DNA of 64,000 bases from Datnioides undecimradiatus (taxonomy: Eukaryota; Chordata; Actinopteri; Lobotiformes; Datnioididae). The first letter of the stretch is position 1. Each line of letters opens with the position of its first letter. This document shows, piece by piece, positions 1-14,600 of this stretch. The stretch covers positions 8,541,285 to 8,605,284 of the forward strand of contig WARS01000036.1 of assembly GCA_008933995.1 (NCBI GenBank), read 5' to 3'. The notes under the pieces are model-generated. The model worked only from the letters and a program-made list of their open reading frames with translations. It was not told where the DNA came from and ran no database searches. The translations under genes and the position numbers were made by a program.

Positions 1-2289
1 GATTCTGCTGCCATCACAAGTCTTACGTAGAATATGTACCACTAAAAGAAGAAGTCAGATCCTCTTAAGATAACAGAAAAATATGTGTGAATGTAAAGCT
101 AATTTTATCAGATCCCTCAAAGGAAGTCTTACAGTTAATACTTACCGGTACCTGATAACAGACACAGACACACTAATCAACATTAATTGGTTGTGATAAG
201 AATAGAAAAAGAAAGCATAGCATGTGATAAATCAAAAGCAGTTTTTACTGAATAGATTTAGATTACAATGTAATATTCCTGTGCTGGTGAGTGTGACCTT
301 TAGCCTGCAACACCAAGGGAGTTATAATAGCTTCCTGTTGCAGCTAAAAATACATTCATCTCAATCGGGTAGTAATTTTATAAAATAACGTCCTGTGTGT
401 TGTACTACCTTGGAGAAGAGGTGTATTTTTTATATTTTACTTTCAGTTGATGTGCAACAGTGGCAGTTCTTGATACAACTAATGAGATGTGATTTGATGT
501 GGTAAGCACTAATGACCACTTGAAATCCATTACAGTCCTGTCAGGGCCATTCTGATGAGTGACTGTAATGTGCAGGGCTCTGGAGGGTGGATCTCTTGCT
601 GGATATGTGGTCGCAGTTTGTCATGTGCCCCAGCTACCTTGAATTACTTGACAGAAGTTAATTCGGGGCACACCGATTGTTGGATATCCGAGGTTATTTA
701 CACGATATTAAATGACTGTGTACTTTTAAAAGTGTTGATTGTGGCGAAACCCACAGGTTAGTAATTTAATTTAACTTTACAAAGTGCTTTTGTGTCATTC
801 ATATGTGCTCAGAGTGCATCCACCATGTAGTCTCTACAAATTTGAGGTATCTGTGCTTAATTTAAGTATTTTCATTTTATGATACTTCTGCTTTCCATGC
901 ACAATTCAGAAGCAAAGACTGTACTATAAGATTACCATAGATGAAATTGGTTACTTTACAAATTAAGATTTTAGAAGCAGTGCATATGGAGGACCTTCAA
1001 AACATGCTTATTAATTTATGTATATCATTTTCACCTTCAATATGACCAGTTTATCAAACAGTTAATTCACCAATGATCAAATCTCTAATAAACTCACTGT
1101 ATGCTTCCTGCCCACCATTGAACAGCTGACAGACAAAGTTAGTGACTGGCTGATGAACACTGTGCTGCATTTAGAACTATGAGACTGAAACAGAATTGAA
1201 AATAAAATGAATATTAGACTGAAATTTGTACAGTGTCCAGAAGCACAGAGACAAAAATATAATAATCTGTCTGTTTGATATGTTAAGCAACCGCTTGCAA
1301 ACATGTTCTCTATATCTACTTTACAAGGTGATTATATGTCAATATTGTTTCTACGGCTCCTTCTGCTGCCCCTTCAAAAAATCAATTATTGCTGCTGTAA
1401 AGCTTGGGGTTGGTCATATTACCCTATAAAAGACAATAGCTGAGGAATATAAACGTCTTTCTGGAATCTCCTCTATCCTTTATGGGGCTGGAGTCTCCTC
1501 TGACTGGTCCTGAACTATTTCACTTTGCAGTTAAATGTGCATGAGTTTTGAAGCATATTTAAATTTTAATCATGGTCCTTGAAAGACAGGACCATCATTA
1601 TGGATAGCAGATGGCCAGAAATATTATCATCTCATCCCAATTTCTGGTGAGTGATAGAGGTCATGAGGCAAACAACAAGTGGTGCCTTATAGAGAGGCTC
1701 GCGGAATTGCTGCGGACCATACAGATGAACTGTATTGTGGAAACATCAATTTAATGCACTTCATTTGACAGCCTTATGTGTTCTGCATATAGACCAATCC
1801 TGCAGTACAAGTTTGAATAAAGGAAAGGAAATCATTCAGCAATACATAACATTTCTATCAAGCTACAGGAATGTATTTTGGTTGTACAGATGAGATATGG
1901 ACAGGAAAGACACTGCAAACAGAACTTGTCCCTATACAGAAAAAATTGAGGAAGGCTCCCATTGCATTGTCAAAAGTGGTTTAGTGGAAATCAAAACCAA
2001 CAAAGCTGTGATTTTCAAAATGAAATCAACCTCAGAAGCCTTAATTGATTTGCCTTTTTTTTTTTTTTTGCTGCCAATCAAGCAACTTTCCCTTTTAAGC
2101 AGCGTTCAATCTATGCAATCACACGCTTAATGCAGTTTTTGCACCATTGCTATTTTTAATTTCAAATTTAGGCTGGCAGGTTCCCAGTGCATCTCATCAA
2201 GGCAAATCCGTGCTTGCCATGTACAGTATAATCTAAAGCAACACAATTTGCACATGATTCACGCTTTCTTTCTTTTCTTCTTAACCCAG
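1..2289 (+). other. End of gpc6 intron 2, no exon recognised
   Basis: AT-rich sequence upstream of the first visible gpc6 exon. A 15-base T run lies at 2055-2069. The short open frames here show no recognisable domain and no good acceptor-donor pair. Confidence 0.7.
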
Positions 2290-2681
2290 AATTCTTCCTG
2301 GAGCTACTGGAGAACACAGAGAGGTCCCTGAATGAGATGTTTGTGAGGACTTACGGCAAGCCTTACATGCAGAACTCTGAGGTTTTTGAGAACCTGTTTG
2401 CAGAGCTGAAGCGCTATTACACGGGGGGAAATGTTAACCTGGAGGAAATGCTTAATGACTTTTGGTCGCGGCTGCTGGAGCGTATGTTCTCGCTGCTCAA
2501 CTCCCAGTACGTCATCACAGAGGACTATCTGGAGTGTATCAGTAAGTACACCGACCAGCTCAAACCCTTTGGAGACGTGCCCAGGAAGCTCAAGGCTCAG
2601 GTTACCCGGGCATTCATCGCTGCACGCACATTTGTCCAAGGGCTTTCTGTTGGCCGGGAGGTGGCCCAGAGAGTGTCAAAG
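2290..2681 (+). CDS. gpc6: gpc6 coding exon 3 (inferred numbering)
   Basis: The exon starts after the acceptor AG at 2288-2289 and ends before GTAAAC at 2682. It is 392 nt; the first two bases complete a codon begun in the previous exon (probably Glu) and it ends in phase 0 after Lys. It encodes the N-lobe helices of the glypican core, with recognisable GPC6 blocks such as [20 protein letters not shown] and [19 protein letters not shown]. The frame stays open only 33 nt past the donor. Confidence 0.96.
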
Positions 2682-5600
2682 GTAAACTTGCTCACCACTT
2701 TAGTACAACTTTAACTGAATTGTAAAACACCCAATTAACTTCTTGCTCCTGTCATTTAAAACCTCAAACAAAACTATATTCCAATGCTTGATATCACTTG
2801 TCTATTCTATTGTAAATATTCAGCTTCTGACCTCAGCTGATATTAAGATTTACAGTGTTTCCTGCACAAATTTCAACAAGCCCAAGGTCTTGGTGTTTCT
2901 GCAGCAAGCATACATTTCCCCCTGGTTTTCCACCACGTACAAGTTCTTCTCAGATACTTTTCTGACTAATGTGCTCTCCCTTGGTGCATGTCCTCAGGAA
3001 GTTTGGGGCTCAAGGCGGCTTGTTCAGGTGCTGTCTAGAAAACAGTGTCGAAGGGTATGTGGATTGCTCAGGAGAAATGCCCCAGACGATGAAAAAGGAG
3101 AGAAAAGACATGTCTGCCATCAGTGTTTATTGCCTTATATTTGTTCACCCAGTATACAGAAGCCATTAATCACACTGTAGCCTTAGTATTCTTTTTGATG
3201 CAATGTAATCTTAATGCAGCTTTTGCAGTATATCATGCTGCCCTGGGAGTGTGTGTAGTTTTGATCATGTACAAAGTAAGATTAAAGGAAACGCAAAAGG
3301 GCTAAGGCTTGGATTTAGTCACACTCAACAACAACAGGGCTGTTTCTACACGCCTTCTTATGGGATGAGAGAAGCACCGATAAACACAACACTGCAAATC
3401 CCCAGCCACCCCGGTTTCCTTTCACTACTGTATTGATATCAGATAGATTGGATTATCAACACTATTATAAATATTTATAGACCTGCCATACAGTATATAA
3501 GCAGAAGGCAGTGAAAATATAGTAACCCTCAATCATCAGAGATAGAGAGGCAGACACTTAGGAGAATACACCGGTGTTCTCTAAGATATCCAACATTCAT
3601 TCCCTTGCAGTCCCACCATGGTGCACTCAGTGAACTTTAACCACGTTCCCCTTCACTGTGTGTCTGTGTGTGTGTGTCTGTGTGTGTGTGTGTGTGTGTG
3701 TGTCAGTTCCCTTCCCTTCCCTTGCCAGTCGTAGCGGTGAGGCTCATTTCCAAGCAGCCGCGGAGGATGTGTTGTTAGTATGCGTTTACCGAGTTACACT
3801 CTGCGTTTCTTACAAGCCAGCATGTCCCAGCTTCACCTCTTGACATTTCAGTGAGACCTGAGATCCAGGTCATGTGTCTGGGACTGCAGCCCTTTGATCC
3901 CCAGGGTATAAACTCATCACGAGGGATTGGGTGTAAGCATAATGGAATAAGACACCCTGCTAGAGGTGACTGTTGCACAGCGCCTGTAAGATGTGACATC
4001 CATGCTTATTGCGGCTGGGATATATATTGAATTAAAGTAGATATTGTAGAACCTTATTTTTTTCACAGCTTAAGGGACAGAACAGAAAACCCAGTGGAGC
4101 TTTGAGGAAGAAGAGACTCATGTCTGGGGTCTGCATCTTACAAAGTTTATACTTATCCCAGACCATTACCCAAACAATGCATCTGCCTCTGTTTATTTGA
4201 AGTGATTAATCTCATATCATTTCATCATAAATTATTATTGATACTTCAAATATTTTTATTCTGAGGGTGATTTCTCACAGCAGTGAGATGGCCAAGGATT
4301 TGACTTGTGCAAAGGTGCACGGTGCATTAGCCTTATAAAATGAAGTTATTTTGATATTGCACAGTATGTTGCCAGTCTATATGCCTAAGTTAACCATTCT
4401 CAGAAGAGGAATCATTCCCTAAATTAGTCCCCAATTGCATTTCTTTTTCTTATTTAATAGAATGTAAAAATAGTCCATTACATGAAGAAATTAACTAGTG
4501 TTAGAAGTGTTTTACTAACAGTGTTTTCGATCTTCCCCAGAAAAATACCACTTTGTATTTGTGTAGAGTTATAAAATATAAAAAGCTACTGAATTAAGTA
4601 CTATAATATTAATATTACCACATATTTTGAAATACCCTTTTTCATTAAAAATGCGTGAAAAATAATTTCTCTCTCTTAAAAAAAAGGTCAGAACTTTAAA
4701 TTTACAAAGAAATTTTTTACAAGAAGAACAAGGGACAAGGGACTATCACCATTTCTTCTATTATTATTATTATTATTATTATTATTGACTGTTAAATCTG
4801 CTGAGAACAGATTATTTTTGGTGGGGCTGCCCAACACCTGTGTCAGGTGTGATCAACAATAGCAGGAGCATTTTTAGAATATTCAGTGTCAAGTTAGTAT
4901 GTGACAAGTCTCAGTACAGTCTGTGAGGTGACGTGTGAGGCTTGTGTGTATCTGAGCTTGCCTTGGAGCGTGACTCTGTGGGGCTACAAAAATACCACCA
5001 GTGTTCGGGGGGGGTACCTCAAACGTAGGTCAGGTGATTTCTCTACTTTTCAGATGTGGAGAAGTTCGTCCATGTTTTTGTGTCCTCTAGGTTTGAAGAC
5101 TGCAGCTCACTTTATCCAGGTGAAATATCCACAGGCTACAACTACAACAAAATATTGCTGCCAGACTTTTATCACATTACAAGAGAACTGGCCACAATAA
5201 ACTGATCTTTGCTGCACCACACTTAGCTGTCTGTTTTAGAATTGATTTTAAGATTTCATTGCTTGTTTCTAAAAGCTTGGCTTGGTCAGGCTCCTGCTCT
5301 GTGATCAGCAAATTCACCAAATTCAAGTCTGATTGCTGATTGAGATCTTTTGGCTGGTCTCTTTTGGGCTTTTAGTAGGTCCAGAATCTCAGAATCAGAA
5401 TTTGTCACAAGGAGCCACTGGGCTGTGCATTGTCCAGGCCCCTCAGGCAGGCAAAATCATTTTATTGATCCATAAAAATATTTTATTAATACACATAATA
5501 TAAATTTATTTGTGACCATCTATTGCAACGTTATTCTTGTTTTGTCGCAAATCACTTTGTAGCAGTTTTTTGAAAAGTTGAAGTGACTCACTTCAAATGA

Positions 5601-8600
5601 AACTCTCAGCTATGTGTTAATTACTTAAACAGTGTCCTTCTGTTTTCCATAATTGAGGCCTGAGCTTAAAACAGATAAAGTCTTAACAAGATCAGGTTAT
5701 TTTAAAGTTACTGTTGTTTTTTGATTTTTTTTTTTCTCTAACCAAGTTGCATGTTTTGTGATTTATTTATTTTTTTTAACAATATGTTTGGCAGGGGTTG
5801 ATATGAAGCTCATCTCAGCAACACAGAGGACAGGAATGGCGACTTTGTGTCCAAATGCTGTGACTGAAGTCCAAAAACTGCTGCACATTTCATAACACTT
5901 CATATGGCAGCATTTTCTGTCCTGTGATTGAGTAATTAAGAGCTGACCATTAGCTCATTTTGCGGTTGCCCAGCAACAACAAAGCATTAACGAGAATGTC
6001 AGCCTTACATTTCTGTGTGATGGGGTTCATAGGCAGAAAAATGTCATTCTCACCCTCCTGTGATAAGTCAGTGACTTACGGTTTTCATTTTATATATTGC
6101 ATTCATTCACTGTCTTTGTGTGGCTTGAGGTATGTTATCATATCTTAAAATTCCTACAAGTAAAGATATAAATAGATATAAAAGATATAAAACTTGTGTG
6201 TTTAACTTGGATGCTCACATGTTCACATTACACATGACATCAGGCTTTAAAATGTGATAGAAATGTGTCCTCTTCAGAGTTTTTTACATCACATTCCTTT
6301 TGCTGTGGTTTTTCAAGTTAAGTGGATTCATCATCCGAATGAGAGCTAGACGTCATCAAAAATTGTCAGTGCCTCCTTTTTTAAATAAAACAACAAAGAG
6401 TGTCTTCAGTTTAATTTTTGTTTTTGTAAAGGAAATGAGGCATTAGTAAGTGCTTCCATGGCATGCCTGTGTTGTCTGGAAATGTGGGTTTTCAGCCTGA
6501 GAGATGCTTAATAAGATGCTTGCTGGAGCTTCGTGGAACACATAGAAAAAAGTCCATTAGCTGCGACCCAGGAGCTTTCACTTCAGACATCTTGACAGGG
6601 CTCCAGAGTGCAGCCATTTGAGTGTTCAGGATAAGAATGTTGAGTGCAGCACACTCTTTGAAATCATCCAATAAAATCAATAAAATTACTGGGTCAAGCT
6701 CAGTTAGGTTTGTATTTGCTATCTGAAATGTCGCCAAACTTACACAGCTACTTGGACTCGGTAGCGTTTGGTCAGCGTGCCACAGTGCTTCATTAGGCTG
6801 AAAATTCTTTTAGTGTGCCTGCTTCTTAAAACGACCAAAGACTGAAAGTCTACACATCTTTCCCATCATGAACAACCTGTCTGAATTAATATAATCTGTC
6901 TCGGAAAACCTCTGAAAAGCATCACGTCTCACAAGTTGTGATATGAGGAGCTAATTCTCTGGATTTGAGTAGGAACAATCTAAGAAACATATTCAAACAC
7001 TCAATTAGTGCCACAATTGATTGTTAAACTGACTCATTCTGTTGCTGTTTTCCACTCTCTTTAAATGCATTGTGCATTTAATTGTGGCTAATGAGTTAAT
7101 TCCGAATAATGGTTCTGACCACAACAGCTTGAGCTAAAGGGCACAAACGCAAACATTAATATGACATCTTTGTTTGGTCAGAGGTGTAGAAATATACCAC
7201 TTTGTTCTAGTAAACTCTGCATGCTGATTAATACACCTAAATCATTGAAAAGAGTCATGTAGAGATGCTTTGTGTATCTAAGTAAGACTTTTTAGGAACT
7301 TGGTCGTCAGTGCACCAAAAGCTACAATGTAGAGGAAGTGAACCGAGCTGATATATCTCTCTACATTAGTTAATCCACTTAGCACACCATATTTCATGTG
7401 TTGTAGATACATATTAGTATGTTCCTAAGCTGTTTGAGGCTTTTTGTTTATGTAGGATTTATTTCTTGCACACTAAATGAGTAGCTAATGTTAGCGTGAG
7501 GTGCTAAACATGATTTATCATATTTCACTGCTGTGAAGTGATCTGTGAAGACAAACTTTAGAAATATTGTGTGTGTGTGATATTTATGTTTATCTTGCCT
7601 TTTAACATGTGTTTCTTATTATCTGGGGCCTTTTATTACCTGATCCATGTTCATAAATACAGTAGCTGATGTAGTCTTTAAACTCAGCTCATGCACATCA
7701 AATTAAAAACAGAGAAAGTCTAACTGAAATACAAAATCCCTGACAGCTAATTCTGGCAGATGAGTCGGCAAGTAAATATTTGTTGTTATTCCACATTTGA
7801 CATTTAAATGCAGGTCAAATGCCCTGACGATGTTAACATGCATCAAGTGACAGTGCTCATACTTGGAGAGTCTTGGGTCAGCAGTCATTCCTCTTACCTC
7901 GGCTCTTTTGGCATTTTGTGAACACCAACTCTAGCATGAATCTTTGACTGCAGCTCCCCTGATATTCTGACATTTTTCTGAACGACTCAGAACCCACAAT
8001 TGCTCAAGCAAAGTTTAAACAAAGGGAATATGATAAACATTTAATAAATAATGAATGCTTTTGTTAGATGACAGAATGTGATTTAAATGATAATGGATTT
8101 TGGAGGAGCTGTCCAGGTGTTAATGACTGCTGTCACACTCTGTGCTCCTGCAGGTAAGCAGCACTCCAGCGTGTATCCGAGCTCTGACCAAGATGCTCTA
8201 CTGCCCCTTCTGTCAGGGCATGCCATCGGTTAAACCCTGTAAGAACTACTGTCTAAATGTCATGAAGGGCTGTCTGGCCAATCAAGCAGATCTGGATCCA
8301 GAGTGGAACCTGTACATTGGTAAGTCCAGGCATTAATCCAGCCATTTCTTTTTCAGTCTGGGACCTGCTGTTCTATTATTTCTCATCATACTAATTAGAT
8401 GCTGGTTATAAATATTTATATCTGGCTGTATGGCTCTACAGTATGGTTAAATGGGACTAACCGAAGATTGTGCAAGGAAAGCATGTTCCATCACATTAGT
8501 GCTGACAACATGTTAGCAGATTCAGCAGCTACAACTATTTGTTGCTTCACACTGTGTTGCACATTAACAGGCTGAGGTCAACAAGTATGTGTGAATAGTG

Positions 8601-11600
8601 TATATGAATATGAATATGAGCTGATTAATCTTTGAAGCTGCATGTTTTGGAATGACTGTATCACACTGAGCTGAAGGCAGTTTACCACAGACTGAAGTGT
8701 GGCTGGAGTGAGGTCGACAGTAAAGCAATCCATTTTTCATTATAGGGAGCACCTGGATTCAGTTTAATGACACTAGTAGTGCTTAATGTAGCTTTCCACC
8801 TTTTGTCTGTTGCGCTCATGAGAGCAAACATTCTTATTGTTCTTAATGTTGGCACATTGGTGGTTTTAGGCAGATGTTTTATAGAGGCAAAAAATACCAT
8901 AATCATTTGAATTGTATGAGGAACTAAATGGTGAAATTTAACACCAGTGAATATTTAATGTTGGCATTTAAATAATTGTTGAAAGATTTTTACTTCATGA
9001 GCTATATATCTGAATTCACATCATTTGAGTTTTCAGGATGTGCAATTTCACAGTTTGGTACTAAGTTGCTGATAAAATTCAAATTAGTCCAAAATGACTG
9101 TCTTTTGGTCTGAGCTGGCTGTAAACAGTTGAAGGCTTTTACATTGGTTTTGTTCAAAAATGAACTGACTTGGTAAATAGAATGTAAAAGATGGCTCAGG
9201 TCAAACTGTTTACCTTGTACGTCTGCATGATTACAGAAAGAGGTGTGTTATGTTGTCAAGTTTGACTCTATTTTAAGAGAGGTTACAGCTGGTGCTGTGT
9301 TGTTATCATGTTTTGACAACATCAGCTCTATTGACGCACGATGTGCCTCTCGGATAAGAAGGCGCTTTATTTGTCATTCTTTTATCAACATTTTTCTGCT
9401 TAAAAAAACGATTTTATTCATGGGATTCTGCTCTCCTGCTGGGCTAAATGGGGACTTGTAATAGGGCAGAAGTGCACCGCGGAGAGTGTCAAGTTTTGTG
9501 AAGAGACGTTCAGTGGGAACTTGTTCAGCTCGGAGACAAAAAGTACAAACATGAATGTAATATTTATATATTTATTTAATATTTCATAGAATGCCTTACT
9601 CAGATGATTCCTGCTGTCATTTAGATAGGCTCATCCTGTAGGATTGAACTGAGGCGGTGACAGTGAAAACGTGACTTGGCTGCAGCAAGAAACAGAATAA
9701 GGCGCTCTGGTTGTGGCAGATAAAACACTGAAATCCTACCGCTCAAAATTGAAATTGCACACTCAGGGTGTTTATAAAGAAAATATGATGCGGCAGATTT
9801 TACGACTACATTGGGATTTTTAAGCTGAATTATCTAAATATGAAATACAAAATCTGATCCTGAGTCCTTTGTATTTATGCAGTTTTTGTTTTTGCTACTT
9901 CTTGTGCTGAGTTTTTGTACATTTTGTCCCGTTAAACATGTTAAACAGTTTTGAATGACTGATCTGCCACACTCAGGTGTTCACATAAACGTATCCATTC
10001 AAATGACATTTGGGTGACAAAACGTTTGAGTTTTCATTTCCACCTTTCTGATCTAAGGTCGCTGGTTTTCTCCAAAAGCACCCTCACTTTTGAGCGATTC
10101 TATCCGTCAAAGATTTGATCAAATCCCTCTTGAGTTATCCCCACGCCCACATACGCTCTGAAATATGTCACAGAACAGAAGCTGAAGACACTTTAACTCC
10201 CTTTCACAGGGACTTTACGTGATATTTTACCACTCTTGGGCTGAAAGACTCACAGCAACATAGCCCCAGTATTTTCCCTTAGCTTATCAAGCCCATGTCA
10301 GCAAACAAAGGGCAATTTACAAATCCTGCAGATTCAGGGCACCTGGCTGACATAACTCCAATAGTCACCGCCTTTTGAGTCAATTTCCAGTGAAAACTTT
10401 GAGTTTTGCTTTTCACTCATTCTCCATCCTCCTCACTAGTCCCTCATTGTCTTTGGCACTTGGCCATTTTACGCTGGACATGTAGCGTACGACCAGTGTA
10501 AGCTCATGACCTTGGAGTGGCCGCACAAACTTTTGTGCCAGTCTTTTGTAAGAGCCGCTGGGACTCTATGGACCAGTGAACCAAAACAATGAGCAGCTCA
10601 AAGAGAGCGAAAGCTGCAAAGAGCTTTGGGGTGGAGGGTTGTTTCTTAGTGGGATCAGCAACCACCACCATTTTCGCAATCATAGAGTTATTTGATTTCA
10701 AATTTAATTTGAAATAGAGCTTCACAGGTATATTTGAAACACATCTACATGTTGAGTAAGGATGTACCTTGCAAAATAAAATCAAAACAATGTAATTTTT
10801 ATGTCAATTAGGGGTAGTTTTGCTGTTTTTTTAAAGCATTTCAAATGACAAGTTTTAACAGATTGTAATACAGAATGTACTTCCATCTGTGTGTTGACAG
10901 TTTACTGTATGGTTAACTGTGAATCCACAATGCATGACAGACAGGAAAGAAAGCTAAATTTGTGTCTGTCTGCTGTGGATTCATGCATTCCCTTATGTCG
11001 ATGCGGAAGCAGATCTGTTTCAGGAATGGTCCATGGTGGCCTGAATGTCTCTTTGTGTTCGACAAGCATGGGGCAGAGCAGCTGCATTGCAGATGGAGAA
11101 GGGACAAGACTGACAGGTGCCCGAACGTGTTATGTTGGGGAACTTTTTCCCCTAAAAGAGGGGATGTGGTGAGGTATGAACACACAGTAATGAAAATGAG
11201 CAGCCCCTCAAAACTTAAAATAGTGTGTACGCAGATATCAGTTCAGTTCAGAGTCTGTCATTTGTCTTCTGTTGCATCATGGTATTCTCACATGAGCATA
11301 GAGCAAAGCACTACCTACAAGTGGGAATAAAAACAAACACTTCTCTGAGCTTAACACTGCAAAAGCATTGACTCGTGCAGATTCCAGGGGACACAGATGA
11401 CATTAATAGTTCAGGTGGACGTCTAGCAGTATTTGAAGGTTGAAAGGTTTTCTAAAAGCTGTTGTTAGATATTCCTGCACTTTAAACTAAGTTGATAAAT
11501 ACTGCAAAATGAACCTTGCTTTATATCTGTCTATAAATGTATAAAATTTGTTTGCTCTCTCCATCTTGTTTCAAATTCATATAAGATACAGAAATAATAC

Positions 11601-14600
11601 ATAACAATCAAGCTCACTCCATATGTTTTTAATTAGTTTTAATTGACATGAAGATTGTACTTACATATGTTTTCCAGTCTACTGTATTTATTAGCCTTAG
11701 GCTTAAGGAATGTGCTGTATAGAGACATACTGCCCACATACATGACTAACTCAGTTGAGGTTTAATTGGATTACATTTTATAGGATTCTTAGCTATGGTT
11801 CTTAATGACATGTTTCATTATTAAAGCTTGTAGCGCTCTCTGTTAAACTACAAATGGCAATATTTGATCTTTCCCAACACACAGGGGCATGTTGAACTTT
11901 TGTATAGTTTTGATCTACATAAATTAAATAATTCTTATAATAATATAATTCAAAAGAATTTAGTGAGAAATTGATAATACAGTATATAAGCATGGTTAAA
12001 TAGATGAGCTGGCCCACAGTAAGCACTCTGATAAAAGCTGCATCGTTATTATTTAATGTGTATGCATATTTCATTTATTTATATAATGTAATATACTTTA
12101 TTATACATTTTACAGTATATAATGAATTTTTTATGTTTGTTTATGTCATTGTGATAAAGTTTCAAGTTCTTCTTTCTCTTTGAATTTGTTATTTAATTCA
12201 GTGAAACTGTCATTATAGCTCAACACTTAATGGCTGAACCTTTATTTAGCTTCCACTGCATCTTCAAGCCTTGTGATGTGTTAGGACAACAGCACATGAC
12301 CTTTTATAGAGGGTGGTGCTGATGCTGGAACTTATTATAGCATCTGATAAAAGTCAGTGAAAATGCCTCAGCAGGTCACCAGTCCATCACAGTCACTCCA
12401 AACATTCCACTTGCGCTCACACCCGCCGCACTCAGCCTTCTGTTACTGAATTGAATTCATGACTGTGGAAGTGATTGAAGTGAAAGTCATGGACATGCAA
12501 GAGCCGTTGAGCGGTATACGGAAGATGATGTTGTGTCTGTGGTGCAAACCTGCGACCTGGTTTAGTCATTCATTGACTCAGTCATATATTTCAACACTGG
12601 TGTACTACTTCTTAAGGGTCAGGCCCAGAGTTATACACAGTGTCAACGTTACAACAACAAATGCAATACAACACAAATAACTCAAATGCAATAATCTATT
12701 TATACTGTATAATATCATATCACCTCAAAACAGTGAGGTCGCAGATTACAACCAGCTGAATACTAGCCAATCAGAGGCAGAGGAGGACAGTTCTGAAAAA
12801 TAATGCGGACCTGCTCCCTCTATAGACTTGTTCAGAGGTAGCAAAAACAAATAGGTTCATATTCTCAGGTGACTGTACACTAGTGAAAACCTATATATGT
12901 GATATTGTATTCTATTTTTGCTGATGGATTGACCTTAATCCCACACATTGCACTTTGCAATGTCTTTGGGGTTTTTGATTACTGATCAAACAAAGCAAGA
13001 TAAGACATCATTTCCTAGGACTATATTTTATAGTTATTTGTGTTGAACGTTTTCTATTGATCAGAAGGTCTATCAGGAAAATATTACTAATTAAGAAGAG
13101 TAAAAAATGGGAAAACTGTCTAAAACTGTCCCAAAATAAACCACTGTGGGTCTAGTCTTAGTCTATTAGTTACTTCTCTTTCTATTAAAGCACAGTAATG
13201 TACCAAATTGGTTGCTAAGAAACACCTGTCACAGCTCATCTTCAACAAGCAATCAACACAGTAAACAGGGCTACATCAAAAGCTCTAACAGCAGAGATGA
13301 AAGCCTCTGCAGGCTAACCAGTATATTCCTCTAACCTGCCCGTCTGTTTTCAGTTTGTTTGCATGTATTGTAATGTTCATCTCCATCCGCCGGTATAAAA
13401 AAAAACACTTATTCTGTTCAGGGTCGTGTGGGTTGCCAGAGGCACACCCCGGAGTACTTCAGTGAGATAACACATATAAACAGGCATTCACACTCACATT
13501 CACACCTACAGACATTTAAGAGTCACCGTTTCACCTTGGCTGCTTCTCTTTAGACTGCGTGAAAAAACCCACGCAGCAAACTGGGAGACGATACAAACTC
13601 TAGGTCTTTCTGTGTCTCTCCTAATATATTACACTATATATATTATAGACTGTCAGTTGAATTACACAAACCAACCAAGTTTCAGTCTACCTGGAAATGT
13701 CTACACTTACAACATCGAGAAAGAATAAAATCCAAACACAGCTCTGCTTGAATCTGACAACTTTGCATTTCTGCCTTTAATCCTGGAGCAACGTCCATTC
13801 TGTTTTCATCAGGACTCTTGTCAATTGGATTATTGTTCCTCAGTGTAGATTAAATGCCAGTTCTATATCTTTTGGCTCTGACATTTCATGCTCATTATGG
13901 GATGAAAGATTTTCAATTAGCTTAAGGTCTAACCACAAAGAAGGTATTGACTTGGCTCTTGGTGTTAAATTGTCAGGAAGGCTCTTTCATGTACAGCACA
14001 GACAGACAGATTAGTGTAATGTGTAATGACATACAGATGAGTAGGGCGCTGATATGAATCATACTGTACAAATGTGTTGTTCCCCTACATAACTGTCAGT
14101 TGCCTGACTGTTACTCAGACATGACAGTCAGTTGTCTTCTCAACTTAAACTGGGTCATATCAGCTCACTGAAAAAGAATAAGGAGCTTCGGCTCGGGGGC
14201 TCAGAAAGAAATTGTGAGAAACACCTGAGAGTCCTGACACAGAGCCGGTGCGGACTTGAAGCTAAGATATTCATCTTGATTCCTGTGGCATCCATTCAGA
14301 CCAACATCATATACCTGCTCCACTGACCAGAGAAGACAAGATATTGGGGAGGCGAAAAACTAATCCAACCAAAGAGTGAGAAATCCTTAAAACCCAGAGC
14401 CTGTGCGCCTGATAGCAACGATTTTCCCCCCACAGCCCCTTCTCAGCGAACAACTCCACTTGTAGGAAATAACAGCCCCTGATTGAATAAATTTCAACTT
14501 GTGACAGAACTTGAACCAAAAAAGGTGCCACTTCACATTAACCAGAGCCTCACCTTCATTTATCCATGATATGAGTGTGAGGCAGAAACAGGCTGTTGTG

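Larger units (their letters stand above)
2682..8153 (+). other. gpc6 intron 3 (5.5 kb)
   Basis: Begins GTAAAC and ends CAG at 8151-8153. It contains a TG microsatellite (3657-3703) and a TTA repeat (4759-4786). No other coding exon was recognised on either strand. Confidence 0.8.

Noticed and set aside
2304-2639. 111-codon - frame opposite gpc6 exon 3
   Set aside because: Antisense shadow; the + strand translation is unmistakably glypican.
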